64,000 nucleotides of DNA from Streptomyces kanamyceticus (GCF_008704495.1 NZ_CP023699.1:8928001-8992000), one strand, 5' to 3'; shown: positions 40,319 through 49,148, counted from the stretch's first letter. Made by a program: numbers and translations. The notes: generated by a model from the letters alone, not told the origin.

Positions 40319-40666
40319 ATGACCAAAGGTCGTATCGCAGGGGCATTGGCCTCGATGACGCTCGTCCTGGGAGGAGCGCTGGCCCTCGCGCCGAGCGCCG
40401 CGGCGGCGGGCGGCTCGTCGTCGACCGCTGTTCCCGCGTCCGACACGTCCCAGTCGCGGGCGTGTTGGGGCCAACCGGAGCGCGGCTCCGCGGGGCACTA
40501 CGGAAACAGCGGCTGGTGCGACTCGGGGCGCTACCGGCAGGTGATCCGCTGCGAGACGCTGGGGGGCTACCGCTACATCCACTACGGTCCCTGGGTCTGG
40601 GCGCCCGAGAAGAGCACCGCGTGGTGCAACCTCGGCGACAGGGTCGTGGGGACCTGGCTGGAGTAA
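40319..40666 (+). CDS. Small secreted four-cysteine protein
   Basis: A 115-residue product with a signal peptide (MTKGRIAGALASMTLVLGGALALAPSAAAA; cleavage near residue 30). The mature domain of about 85 residues is rich in Gly, Trp and Tyr and has four Cys (RACWGQ, GWCDSG, IRCETLG, AWCNLG), likely two disulfides. ATG 40319 follows GGGGGA. I do not recognise the family; an extracellular binding or signalling role is possible. It is followed after 56 bp by an even smaller secreted peptide gene and preceded by a DUF5937-type regulator. Confidence 0.75.
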   Translation: MTKGRIAGALASMTLVLGGALALAPSAAAAGGSSSTAVPASDTSQSRACWGQPERGSAGHYGNSGWCDSGRYRQVIRCETLGGYRYIHYGPWVWAPEKSTAWCNLGDRVVGTWLE

Positions 40667-40722
40667 GCGCAGGGAACTGACTGAGTAGGAGCAGGGACCT
40701 AACCGGAGCAGGAAAGGACCAC

Positions 40723-40923
40723 ATGAGCAAGCAGACGCTTCTTCGACCCGCCGGGGGCCTGTTGGTGGCCTGCGGCATGACCGGGGCGCTCCTCTTCGGA
40801 GCCTCCGCCGCCGCGCAGGCCGGTGAGCCGACGACGCAGTGCTCCGGTGGCTGCGTCCAGGTGGCGCCCGGCACGCCCACCACGGGTGACGTGACCACAC
40901 AGGGCAACTGGGAACCCCACTAG
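40723..40923 (+). CDS. Very small secreted peptide with CxxxC
   Basis: A 66-residue precursor: signal peptide of about 33 residues (MSKQTLLRPAGG, then an LLVACGMTGALLFGAS core, AQA cleavage) and a mature peptide of about 33 residues with one Cys pair, QCSGGCVQ, then a Thr/Pro/Gly-rich tail ending GNWEPH. AGGAAAGG precedes ATG 40723 by a good distance, which makes expression credible despite the size. Family unknown. Probably co-transcribed with the four-cysteine protein upstream. Confidence 0.7.
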   Translation: MSKQTLLRPAGGLLVACGMTGALLFGASAAAQAGEPTTQCSGGCVQVAPGTPTTGDVTTQGNWEPH

Positions 40924-41004
40924 GACCCGGCGGCCACTCCTGAACGGCCGACGGCCTTGACCGGTACGGGGGACACCGGTCAGGGCCGTCGTGCCATTAA
41001 GCCC

Positions 41005-41793
41005 TCAGGCCCGTGGCACCACGCGTACCTCCGTACCGGCCTGCCTGATCGACCGGACTTCTTCCCGCGCCAGGCCGTCGTCCACCACCAAGAGGTCGAA
41101 GTCCGACAGCGGCGCCAGTGCGTACAGGCCGTCGCGGGTGAACTTCGTGTGGTCGGCGAGGAGGATCCGGCGCGTCGCCGCCGCCATCATCGCGCGCTTG
41201 ACCTGCACCGTCTCCGGTGACGTGTGGTAGCAGCGGCCCCGAGTCACCGCGGTCGTCGACATGAAGAGGACGTCCGCGCGAAACGCCTCGACGCTGTCCG
41301 CGGTGTGCAGGCCCATGAAGGCGTCGTACGCCGGGAAGTAGTTGCCGCCCAGGGCGATCAGTGAGACGCCGGGTTCCTTGGCGAGCGCCGTGATCGCGGG
41401 CAGCGAATTGGTGATCACCGTCAGCGGGGTGCGCTCGGTGAGCAGGCGCGTCAGATGCAGACAGGTGGTGCTGTCGTCGAGCAGCACCGTCTGCCCGGGC
41501 ACCAGTTCGCGCGCGGCCGCCCGCGCGAGGTGCTGTTTCGTCTGCGCCATCGTCGACATGCGTTCGGCGACGCTGCCGTGGAAGTGCGCGGACGGCAGCC
41601 CCGTCGCCCCGCCGCGCACCTTGCGCAGCCAGCCCTGCGACTGCAGGAAGTCCAGGTCGCGGTGGATCGTCATCAGGCTGACGTCGAACGCGTCGGCGAG
41701 GTCGGCCGCGCGGACGAAGCCGTTCGCGACCACCGATTCGCGGATGCGCCGGCGCCGCTCCTCGCGGACGTCCGCCCGGTCGCTCGTTCCCAT
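41005..41793 (-). CDS. DeoR family transcriptional regulator
   Basis: The 262-residue regulator has an N-terminal DeoR HTH (about 10-65: REERRRRIRESVVANGFVRAADLADAFDVSLMTIHRDLDFLQSQGWLRKVRGGA) and a DeoR C-terminal sugar-phosphate sensor domain (about 80-240; LDDSTTCLHLTRLL, ITNSLPAI, ALGGNYFPAYDAFMG, ADHTKF). ATG 41793 lies behind GAGGAG; a GTG four codons upstream is weaker. It is divergent from the catabolic operon at 42037-48138 and should repress it in the absence of a phosphorylated intermediate. Confidence 0.92.
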   Translation of the reverse strand: MGTSDRADVREERRRRIRESVVANGFVRAADLADAFDVSLMTIHRDLDFLQSQGWLRKVRGGATGLPSAHFHGSVAERMSTMAQTKQHLARAAARELVPGQTVLLDDSTTCLHLTRLLTERTPLTVITNSLPAITALAKEPGVSLIALGGNYFPAYDAFMGLHTADSVEAFRADVLFMSTTAVTRGRCYHTSPETVQVKRAMMAAATRRILLADHTKFTRDGLYALAPLSDFDLLVVDDGLAREEVRSIRQAGTEVRVVPRA

Positions 41794-41817
41794 GCCGCTC
41801 CTCACGCGCGCCGTGCC

Positions 41818-41856
41818 GTGTGAAATCTTCGAGTGATGATCTCATGAACTTCACAC
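41818..41856. promoter_or_regulatory. Candidate DeoR operator
   Basis: GTGTGAA (41818-41824) and TTCACAC (41850-41856) are perfect inverted copies 25 bases apart, in the region between the divergent deoR-type gene and the MFS transporter gene. Confidence 0.5.
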
Positions 41857-41960
41857 GTGAACCCCGGAGCGCGCCGGGGCGCCGCCCTGCTCCGGGCGGC
41901 AGGACCCAAGTCCTCCTCACACGGCGAAAGTCCCTAGTCACGGGAGATGCCGGGAGACGA

Positions 41961-41990
41961 TTGACGCGGGTTTTCGGCCACTTGTTAGCT
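41961..41990 (+). promoter_or_regulatory. Promoter of the catabolic operon
   Basis: TTGACG (41961-41966), an 18-base spacer and TTAGCT (41985-41990) lie about 47 bp before the MFS start codon, a good fit to a vegetative promoter. Confidence 0.5.
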
Positions 41991-42036
41991 CGTTCCTGCC
42001 AGCACTCGTCGCCGCCGTTGCCGCAGGGGAGCTTCA

Positions 42037-43356
42037 ATGACGAACACCCCGAGTTCCGTCTTCACACGACTCGGCATTCCGCCCGCCCTCTCCTGGGGAT
42101 ATCTGGGTCTCCTGATCTTCATGACCGGCGTCGGCGTCGAGGCGGGCTACCTCTCGCCGTACCTCGCGGGCCTCGGCATCCCGGCCGCCGACGTCGCGAT
42201 GATCTTCACCGTGTACGGCGTCACGGGCGCCGTCGCCGCCTGGTTCGCCGGGGCGCTCTCCGACCTCTGGGGGCCGCGCCGCGTCATGTGGCTCGGCCTC
42301 GTCGCCTTCGTCGTCACCCACGTCTTCTTCCTGACGGTGGCGATCCCCAGCAAGGCGTACCCGCTGCTGCTCCTCGGCTACGGACTGCGCGGCCTCGCCT
42401 TCCCGCTCTTCGCGTACGCCTTCCTGGTGTGGATCGCCGCGGTCGCCCCGCAGCGTCAGATGGGCAGCGCCATGGGCTGGTTCTGGTCGGCGTTCTCCGC
42501 CGGTCTGCCCACGCTCGGCTCGCTCACCGCCAGCCTCCTCATCCCGCACGTCGGGGAGCTCGGCACGCTGTGGGCCGCGCTCGGCGTGGTCGTCGTCGGC
42601 GGGCTCGTACCGCTACTCCTGATCCGGGAACGGACCGGCTCCGCGCGCCTGGCGCCGCCGGGGGAGAGCCCGCTGACCGGGCTCGTCGGCAGCCTGACGA
42701 TCCTGTACCGGGAGCCGCGGGTGGGCGCGGGGGCGGCGGTGCGGATGCTCAACACCGCGTCCCAGTTCGGCTTCCTGGTGATGCTGCCCGCCTGGTTCGT
42801 CACGGAGATCGGACTCAGCAACGCGCAGTGGCTGCGACTGCTCGCCCTGATGTTCGCCACCAACATCGTCACGAACCTGCTCTTCGGCGTCGTCGGCGAC
42901 AAGGTCGGCTGGCGCACCACCGTCGCCTGGTTCGGCGGCGTCGGCTGCACCCTGTCCACGCTCGTCCTGTACTACGTGCCGTCCGCCGTCGGCTCGCAGT
43001 ACGCCCTGTGCGTCCTGGTCGCCGTGCTCTACGGCGCGACGCTCTCCGGGTACGTGCCGCTCTCCGCGCTGATGACCGCCATCGCGCCCGCCCACAAGGG
43101 GCAGGCCATGGCGGCCCTGAACCTGGGCGCGGGCGCCTCGACCTTCGTGGGCCCCCTCGTCGTCAGCCTCTTCCTCGGGCCGCTCGGGGTCGGCGGCGTC
43201 GTGTGGATCTTCGCCGGGTGCCACGCGGTCAGCGCCGTCCTCACCCTGGCGCTGCGGACCACTACCCCCGCCGCCGACTCCGCGGTACGCCTGCCACAGC
43301 CGCTTCCCGCCGACGACCGGGCACCCGTCGGCGCCCCCGCCACGAAGGGACTGTGA
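42037..43356 (+). CDS. MFS transporter, polyol permease-like
   Basis: A 439-residue major facilitator with 12 predicted helices. The loop 2-3 motif appears as GALSDLWGPRRVMWLG (about 69-84), with FMTGVGVEAGYLSPYLAGLGIP and LRGLAFPLFAYAFLVWIA characteristic of the polyol permease/CsbX-type subgroup that includes ribitol and arabinitol carriers. It is the first gene of an operon with two FGGY kinases, a phosphatase and a dehydrogenase, so it likely imports the sugar alcohol or sugar acid degraded there. The C-terminal tail is Pro-rich and cytoplasmic. Confidence 0.88.
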   Translation: MTNTPSSVFTRLGIPPALSWGYLGLLIFMTGVGVEAGYLSPYLAGLGIPAADVAMIFTVYGVTGAVAAWFAGALSDLWGPRRVMWLGLVAFVVTHVFFLTVAIPSKAYPLLLLGYGLRGLAFPLFAYAFLVWIAAVAPQRQMGSAMGWFWSAFSAGLPTLGSLTASLLIPHVGELGTLWAALGVVVVGGLVPLLLIRERTGSARLAPPGESPLTGLVGSLTILYREPRVGAGAAVRMLNTASQFGFLVMLPAWFVTEIGLSNAQWLRLLALMFATNIVTNLLFGVVGDKVGWRTTVAWFGGVGCTLSTLVLYYVPSAVGSQYALCVLVAVLYGATLSGYVPLSALMTAIAPAHKGQAMAALNLGAGASTFVGPLVVSLFLGPLGVGGVVWIFAGCHAVSAVLTLALRTTTPAADSAVRLPQPLPADDRAPVGAPATKGL

Positions 43357-43360
43357 ACCC

Positions 43361-44887
43361 ATGTCCGTACTCGCCATCGACGTCGGCACCACGATGATCA
43401 AGTCGGTCGTCTTCGACGACCAGGGCACCGAGCTGGCCGTGTCGCGCCTGGCCACCGAGGTGCACCGCCGCCACCCCGGCTGGGCCGAGCAGGACATGGA
43501 CACGGTGTGGAACGCCGTCGTCTACACCGTCCGCAACGCGCTCTCCGACGTCACCGACCCCGTCTGGCTGGTGACGTTCACCGCGCAGGGCGACGGCGCC
43601 TGGCTCGTCGACGCCGCGGGCAGGCCCACCGGGCCCGCGATCCTCTGGTCCGACGGGCGCGCGGGCGACATCCTCACCCGCTGGCAGCGCGAGGGCGTCC
43701 TCGAAGAGGCCTTCCGCCGCAACGGCTCCCTCACCTGCAGCGGCATGCCCAACGCGATCTTCAGCTGGCTCGGCTCGCACGACCCGCAGCGGCTCGCCCG
43801 CTCGGCCGCGTCGCTGACGGCCGCGGGCTGGCTGTTCCTGCGCCTGACCGGCGTCGCCGCCACGGACGAGTCCGACGCCTCCGCGCCCTTCCTCGACCAC
43901 GCCACCGGCGACTACGACCCCGCCATCGTCGACCTGTTCGGCCTCACCTCCTACGCCCGCCTGCTGCCCGAGGTCCTCGGCGAGCAGGAGCGCATCAGCG
44001 AGATCACCTCCCAGGCGGCGGCCCAACTCGGCCTGCCCGCAGGGCTTCCCGTCGTCATGGCGCCCTACGACATCGCCTCCACGGCCCGTGGCGCGGGCGT
44101 CGTCAACCCGGGCCAGGCGTGCGGCATCCTCGGCACCACGCTGTGCACGGAGATCGTCCGCAAGGACGTCGACACCAGCGGCGAACCGTCCGGCATCAAC
44201 ATCGCCTACCGCGGCCGCGAACGCGTCCTGCGCGCCTTCCCCACCCTCAACGGCGCCGAGGTGCTCACCTGGGCGTCGCGCGCGCTGCACGTCGAAGGGC
44301 CGCCGGAACTCGCGGACCTCGCGTTCACCTCCGAACCCGGCGCCCGCGGCCTGATGTTCCTGCCCTACCTCTCCCCGGCCGGTGAGCGGGCGCCCTTCCT
44401 CGACCCGCGCGCTCGTGGCGCCTTCTGGGGCCTCTCCCTCGAACACACCAGGGCCGACATCGCCCGCGCCGTCTTCGACGGGCTCTCCCTCGTGCTGCGC
44501 GACTCCCTCGTCGCCTCGCGCACGGCCGTCACGGAGCTGCGGCTGTGCGGCGGTGGAGCCAACAGCGCCGAGTGGTGCGCGCTCATCGCGGACGCGACCG
44601 GGGTGCCCACGGCCCGCTCAGCGGACACCGAACTCGGCGCCAAGGGCGCCTTCCTCACCGGCCTCGTCCTCAGCGGCGCCGAGTCCAGCATGCACAGCGC
44701 GGCCGCCAAGTACGTCCGGATGCGCAGCAGTTGGGAGCCGGACCCGGAGCGCTCCGCCTACTACGCGGACCTCTACGAGTCGTTCCTGTCCTGGCGGACC
44801 CTGGCGCGCGACGCGGGCTGGGCCGCGGGGGCCGCCCCCTTCCCCGGACCCCGTACGGCACACGAACAAGGAGCCCCCCGTGTCTGA
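43361..44887 (+). CDS. FGGY family carbohydrate kinase 1
   Basis: A 508-residue sugar kinase. Residues 1-15 (MSVLAIDVGTTMIKS) are the phosphate-1 motif; ILWSDGRAGD contains the catalytic-base Asp region; GILGTTLCTEIV and LCGGGANSAEWCALIADATGVPT are the FGGY C-terminal signatures. Closest in style to erythritol/xylulose-type kinases. The gene starts 4 bp after the transporter stop. The second kinase overlaps its end by 8 bp. That two different kinases follow one another suggests two successive phosphorylations or two substrates; the substrate itself cannot be read from sequence. Confidence 0.9.
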   Translation: MSVLAIDVGTTMIKSVVFDDQGTELAVSRLATEVHRRHPGWAEQDMDTVWNAVVYTVRNALSDVTDPVWLVTFTAQGDGAWLVDAAGRPTGPAILWSDGRAGDILTRWQREGVLEEAFRRNGSLTCSGMPNAIFSWLGSHDPQRLARSAASLTAAGWLFLRLTGVAATDESDASAPFLDHATGDYDPAIVDLFGLTSYARLLPEVLGEQERISEITSQAAAQLGLPAGLPVVMAPYDIASTARGAGVVNPGQACGILGTTLCTEIVRKDVDTSGEPSGINIAYRGRERVLRAFPTLNGAEVLTWASRALHVEGPPELADLAFTSEPGARGLMFLPYLSPAGERAPFLDPRARGAFWGLSLEHTRADIARAVFDGLSLVLRDSLVASRTAVTELRLCGGGANSAEWCALIADATGVPTARSADTELGAKGAFLTGLVLSGAESSMHSAAAKYVRMRSSWEPDPERSAYYADLYESFLSWRTLARDAGWAAGAAPFPGPRTAHEQGAPRV

Positions 44888-46436
44888 GCAACTGCCCCCG
44901 GACGCCGTCTGGCTCGGCCTCGACCTCGGCACCCAGAGCGCCCGCTGCGTCGCCGTCGACTCCACCGGCGAGGTGCTCGCCGCCGCGTCCAGGCCGCTAG
45001 CCAGCCGCCGTGAGGGCAACCGCCACGAGCAGGACCCCGAACAGTGGTGGAGCGCGCTCGCCGCCGCCTGCCGCGAAGCCCTGTCCGGCATCGACGCCGA
45101 CCGGATCCGCGGTCTCGCGATCGACGGCACCTCCGGCACGATCCTCCTCGCCGACGCGTCGGGCACCCCGCTCACGCCAGGACTGATGTACGACGACGGG
45201 CGCGCCGCCGAGCAGGCCGCCCGCGCCAACGCGGCGGGCGACGACGTCTGGCGGGAGCTCGGCTACCGCTCCATGCAGCCGTCCTGGGCCCTGCCCAAAC
45301 TGCTCTGGCTCCTGGAACACGGGACCGCGACGGCCGGTACCGGGGCGGCCCGTCTTCTCCACCAGCCCGACCTGATCACCTGGCGGCTCGCGGGACACCA
45401 GGTGCCGAGCGACGCGAGCCATGCCCTGAAGACCGGCTACCACCTCGCCGAAGAGCGCTGGCCGCATCGGGAATTCGCCGAACTCGGCGTCCCCGAAGGC
45501 CTGTTGCCCGACGTCGTACGACCCGGCAGCGTCCTCGGCACCGTCTGCGCCGCGGCCGCCGAAGCCACCGGCATCCCCGAGGGCACCGCGATCGTCGCGG
45601 GCATGACCGACGGCTGCGCGGCCCAGATCGGCGCGGGCGCCCTCACCCCGGGCGCCTGGAACTCCGTGCTCGGCACCACCCTCGTCTTCAAGGGCATGAG
45701 CCCCCACCTGGTGCGCGACCCGGGCGGCGTCGTCTACTGCCACCGCGGCCCCGGCGACAGCTGGCTGCCCGGCGGCGCCTCAAGCAGCGGCGCGGGCGTC
45801 GTGGCCCGCGAGTTCCCCGGCGCCGACCTCGACGAACTCACCGTCCTGGCAAGCGAGTCCGACACGGACGCGGTGGCCTACCCGCTGGTGTCCACCGGCG
45901 GCGAACGCTTCCCCTTCCGTGCCCCGGACGCCGCGCCCTTCGTCATCGGCGCACCCGCGAACGAGGCCGAGCGCTTCCACGCCCACCTCCTCGGCGTCGC
46001 CTGCGTCGAGCGGCTCTGCTTCGACTACCTCGACCTGATCGGCGCCCCCGTCGACGGCCCGCTCACCCTCACCGGGGGCGGCGCCCGCAACCGCTACTGG
46101 AACCGGCTGCGCGCCGATGTCCTGGGCCGCCCCGTCTGGATCCCCGAACAGGCCGAGGGAGCCATCGGCATGGCGGTGCTCGCCGCCACCTCCAGCGGCG
46201 TACCGGTCCAGGATGCCGCGGCCGAGATGGTCCGCATCGGCGAGGAGGTCTTCCCCGACCCGGCGTGCACCGCCCGGTGGGCTCCCGTCTACCTCGACTT
46301 CGTCGACGCGCTCGTCGAGCGCGGCTGGCTGGACGCGGCCGTCGCCGCTCACGCACGGGAGCGCGCACACCGCACGCGCGCGACACAGGAACGGGCCGCA
46401 CAAGAGCGCGCCGCACAGGAAAGGGCAGGGCAGTGA
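44880..46436 (+). CDS. FGGY family carbohydrate kinase 2
   Basis: A 518-residue sugar kinase, clearly distinct from kinase 1. WLGLDLGTQSARCVAVDSTG is the N-terminal phosphate motif; GLMYDDGRAAEQA carries the catalytic Asp; NSVLGTTLVFKGMS and LTLTGGGARNRYWNRLRADVLGRPVWIPEQAEGAIGMAVLA close the FGGY C-domain. GTG 44880 overlaps kinase 1 by 8 bp. The C-terminus ends in an unusual repeat, RATQERAAQERAAQERAGQ, a helical low-complexity tail encoded by short tandem repeats. It overlaps the phosphatase gene by 4 bp. Confidence 0.9.
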   Translation: MSEQLPPDAVWLGLDLGTQSARCVAVDSTGEVLAAASRPLASRREGNRHEQDPEQWWSALAAACREALSGIDADRIRGLAIDGTSGTILLADASGTPLTPGLMYDDGRAAEQAARANAAGDDVWRELGYRSMQPSWALPKLLWLLEHGTATAGTGAARLLHQPDLITWRLAGHQVPSDASHALKTGYHLAEERWPHREFAELGVPEGLLPDVVRPGSVLGTVCAAAAEATGIPEGTAIVAGMTDGCAAQIGAGALTPGAWNSVLGTTLVFKGMSPHLVRDPGGVVYCHRGPGDSWLPGGASSSGAGVVAREFPGADLDELTVLASESDTDAVAYPLVSTGGERFPFRAPDAAPFVIGAPANEAERFHAHLLGVACVERLCFDYLDLIGAPVDGPLTLTGGGARNRYWNRLRADVLGRPVWIPEQAEGAIGMAVLAATSSGVPVQDAAAEMVRIGEEVFPDPACTARWAPVYLDFVDALVERGWLDAAVAAHARERAHRTRATQERAAQERAAQERAGQ

Positions 46437-47056
46437 CCGACTTCATCCTCGTACGCCATGGGGAGACCGTCTGGCACGACGGCAACCGCTACGCGGGACG
46501 CACCGACGTGGACCTCACACCGCGCGGCCTGCGCCAGGCCGCGGCGCTCGGCGCGTGGGCCGCGGGGGAGCGCGTCGACGCCGTGGTCAGCTCGCCGTTG
46601 AGCCGCGCCCGGCTCACCGCCGCGCCCGCCGCCGACGCGCTCGGGCTCCGGCCACGCGTCGACGAGCGGCTCATCGAGGTCGACTTCGGCCGCGGCGAGG
46701 GGCTGACCAGGGACGAGATGCGCGAGCGGTTCCCCGACGAGCTCGCAGCCTTCCTGCGCGACCCCGTCACCCACCACCTGCCGGGCGGCGAGGACCCGCG
46801 CGCGGCGGCGGAGCGGGCCGCCGAGAGCCTCACGGAGCTGGCGACGGCGTTCCCCGAAGGGCGGATCCTCGTGGTCGCGCACTCCACCCTCGTACGCCTC
46901 CTCCTCTGCCGCCAACTGGGCATCCCGCTCGCCGACTACCGGCGGGTCTTCCCCGCGCTGCACAACGGCGCCCTCACCGAACTGCGGCTGCGCGAGGGCC
47001 AGATGTCCCTCATCCGCCTCAACGCCCCGGCCGCCGTCGCCCCCGTACCCGCGTAA
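46433..47056 (+). CDS. Histidine phosphatase family protein (phosphoglycerate mutase-like)
   Basis: A 207-residue branch-1 histidine phosphatase. FILVRHGETVWHDGNRYAGRTDVDLTPRG (4-32) carries the RHGE motif with nucleophile His9; the second His is in LVVAHSTLVRLL. VDFGRGEGLTRDEM has the acid residue. GTG 46433 overlaps kinase 2 by 4 bp. A sugar-phosphate phosphatase in a catabolic operon is unusual: it may release a dephosphorylated product for the next dehydrogenase, or prevent build-up of toxic sugar phosphate. Confidence 0.9.
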   Translation: MTDFILVRHGETVWHDGNRYAGRTDVDLTPRGLRQAAALGAWAAGERVDAVVSSPLSRARLTAAPAADALGLRPRVDERLIEVDFGRGEGLTRDEMRERFPDELAAFLRDPVTHHLPGGEDPRAAAERAAESLTELATAFPEGRILVVAHSTLVRLLLCRQLGIPLADYRRVFPALHNGALTELRLREGQMSLIRLNAPAAVAPVPA

Positions 47057-47088
47057 CGCCCGCACCACCTCGCAGAGAGAAGCCCCTC

Positions 47089-48138
47089 ATGAGCACCACC
47101 GTCCTCGCCGCAGGCGACCACTTCGTCCTGCCCCGCCTGCTCACCGAAGAGGTCCGCGGGGCCACCGAAGGCACCGGCGCCGTCGAGGTCCGCGAACTCA
47201 CGCTGCCCTGGCCGCACACCCCCTTCGGCCGCGTCGGCGAGGTCGACGAGGCGTCCGGCACCGAGGACGAGATCATCGAGGCCCTCCAGGGAGTTGAGGT
47301 CTGCGTCACGCAGATGGCGCCGCTCACGGAGCGCATCCTCGCCAACTGCCCCGACCTGAAGCTGATGTGCGTCAGCCGCGGCGGCCCGGTCAACGCCAAC
47401 CTGGAGGCGGCGACCCGGCACGGCGTCGCCGTCTGCTACGCCCCGGGACGCAACGCCGTCGCCACCGCCGAACACACCCTCACCCTGCTCCTCGCCGCCG
47501 CGCGCGGCGTCGGCGACACGCACAGCGACCTGCGCCGCGGCGTATGGCGCGGCGACTACTACGACTACGACAACTGCGGCATCGAGATCGAGGGCGCCAC
47601 CGTCGGCCTCATCGGCTACGGAGCCATCGGCAGCCGGGTCGCGAAGGTCCTGGCGGCGATGGGCGCGCGGGTCCTGGTCCACGACCCCTACGTGCGGCCG
47701 GAATCGCTCGTGGGCGGCGCCGAGCAGGTGTCCCTGGAGGAGCTGCTCACCCGCTCCCGCATCGTGTCGCTGCACGCGCGCGTGACCGAGGAGACCACCG
47801 GCATGATCGGCGCCGCGCAGCTCGCGAAGATGCCGCGCGGCTCCGTCCTCGTCAACTGCGCCCGCGGCGCGCTGCTCGACTACGAAGCGGTCTGCGACGC
47901 CCTGGACTGCGGACAGCTGGCGGGGGCCGCCTTCGACGTCTACCCGAAGGAGCCCGTGCCCGCCGACTCGCGCCTGCTCAAGACCCCCGGCATCGTCATG
48001 ACGCCGCACATCGCGGGCGGCAGCCAGGAGGTCGCGCACAAGGCGGCCAGGATCGTGGCGGGTGAGGTCGGCCGCTTCCTGCGCGGCGAGCCGCTCGCCC
48101 ACTGCGCGAACCCCGAGGTGTTCGCGGACCGGGCGTGA
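47089..48138 (+). CDS. D-isomer specific 2-hydroxyacid dehydrogenase
   Basis: A 349-residue NAD-dependent oxidoreductase. The nucleotide fold GLIGYGAIGSRVAKVLAAMGARVLVHDPY is at about 167-195. Catalytic Arg is probably in VNCARGALLDYEAV, Glu in YPKEPVP and His in TPHIAGGS, the order of the 3-phosphoglycerate/glycerate/formate dehydrogenase family. GAGAGAAG precedes ATG 47089. Last gene of the operon, ending before a terminator. It would oxidise or reduce a 2-hydroxy acid produced from the imported compound. Confidence 0.92.
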   Translation: MSTTVLAAGDHFVLPRLLTEEVRGATEGTGAVEVRELTLPWPHTPFGRVGEVDEASGTEDEIIEALQGVEVCVTQMAPLTERILANCPDLKLMCVSRGGPVNANLEAATRHGVAVCYAPGRNAVATAEHTLTLLLAAARGVGDTHSDLRRGVWRGDYYDYDNCGIEIEGATVGLIGYGAIGSRVAKVLAAMGARVLVHDPYVRPESLVGGAEQVSLEELLTRSRIVSLHARVTEETTGMIGAAQLAKMPRGSVLVNCARGALLDYEAVCDALDCGQLAGAAFDVYPKEPVPADSRLLKTPGIVMTPHIAGGSQEVAHKAARIVAGEVGRFLRGEPLAHCANPEVFADRA

Positions 48139-48188
48139 ACGCACGGCATCGATAGCGCCAACTCCCCTACGAGCGGGGTTACCGGGCA

Positions 48189-48223
48189 GGGGCGGGGCCG
48201 CATACTCACTGAGGCTCCGCCCC
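48189..48223 (+). terminator. Terminator of the catabolic operon
   Basis: GGGGCGGGGCC (48189-48199) and GGCTCCGCCCC (48213-48223) form an 11-bp stem with one G-T type mismatch and a 13-base loop, 50 bp past the dehydrogenase stop. Confidence 0.6.
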
Positions 48224-48281
48224 ACGTCGTACCCGCGCGTCGCACCCCGACGCCGTACCCACTCGTCCCCGGGAGGCAGAC

Positions 48282-49148
48282 ATGGCACCCACCACCCGTC
48301 GCAGAGCCCTCACCACCCTCGGCGCAGCGCTGGCAGGCAGCGTCGCGATACCCGCCTACGCGCAGGCGGGCGAGCGCGGTCACCACCCCAGGCCCCGCCC
48401 GCTGGTCCGCGCCCACGCGCACAACGACTACGAGCACCCCCGGCCCCTGTACGACGCGCTCGACCACCGCTTCAACAGCGTCGAGGCCGACATCTACCTC
48501 GTGGACGGGCAACTCCTCGTCGCCCACGACCCGGTGGACCTCGACCCCACCCGCACCCTCGAATCCCTCTACCTGGACCCCCTGGCCGCCCGCGTCCGCG
48601 CCCAGCACGGGTCCGTGTACCGCGGCTTCCACCGCACCCCCTTCCAGCTCCTCATCGACATCAAGACCGAGGGCGCGTCGACGTACGCCGAACTCCACCG
48701 TCATCTGCGGCCCTACCGGCGCCTTTTCACGACGTACGCGTACGGCAAGGTCCGCCGCTCCGCGATCACCGCGGTGGTCTCGGGCGACCGCGCGGCCCGC
48801 GCCCCGATGGAGGCGCAGAAGGTCAGGCACGCCTTCTACGACGGTCGGCTCTCCGACCTCGGCACCGCGGCGCCCGCCTCGCTCATCCCGCTGATCAGCG
48901 ACAACTGGACGCTCAACTTCGGCTGGCAGGGCACGGGTCCGATGCCAGCCGCCGAACGGGACAAGCTGCGCGGCATCGTCTCCGCGGCCCACGCGCGCGG
49001 ACAGCGCGTCCGCTTCTGGGCGACGCCCGACCTGCCCGGAGCACAGCGCGACGCCGTCTGGGGCGAACTGCTCGCCGCCGGTGTCGACCACCTCAACACC
49101 GACGACCTCGCCGGTCTCGAGGCGTTCCTCGACGCGCACGCCCGCTGA
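48282..49148 (+). CDS. Secreted GDPD/PI-PLC-like phosphodiesterase
   Basis: A 288-residue exported protein with a twin-arginine-like leader (TTRRRALTTLGAALAGSVAIPAYA; RRR then hydrophobic). The mature part has the TIM-barrel phosphodiesterase pattern: RAHAHNDYEHPRPLYDALDHRFNSVEADIYLVDGQLLVAHDP (about 43-85) with the His and Glu/Asp ligands of glycerophosphodiester phosphodiesterases and AIM6-like proteins, then LLIDIKTEG and FWATPD. It should cleave phosphodiesters outside the membrane, perhaps for phosphate scavenging. ATG 48282 behind GGGAGG. A single gene after the catabolic operon terminator. Confidence 0.87.
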   Translation: MAPTTRRRALTTLGAALAGSVAIPAYAQAGERGHHPRPRPLVRAHAHNDYEHPRPLYDALDHRFNSVEADIYLVDGQLLVAHDPVDLDPTRTLESLYLDPLAARVRAQHGSVYRGFHRTPFQLLIDIKTEGASTYAELHRHLRPYRRLFTTYAYGKVRRSAITAVVSGDRAARAPMEAQKVRHAFYDGRLSDLGTAAPASLIPLISDNWTLNFGWQGTGPMPAAERDKLRGIVSAAHARGQRVRFWATPDLPGAQRDAVWGELLAAGVDHLNTDDLAGLEAFLDAHAR

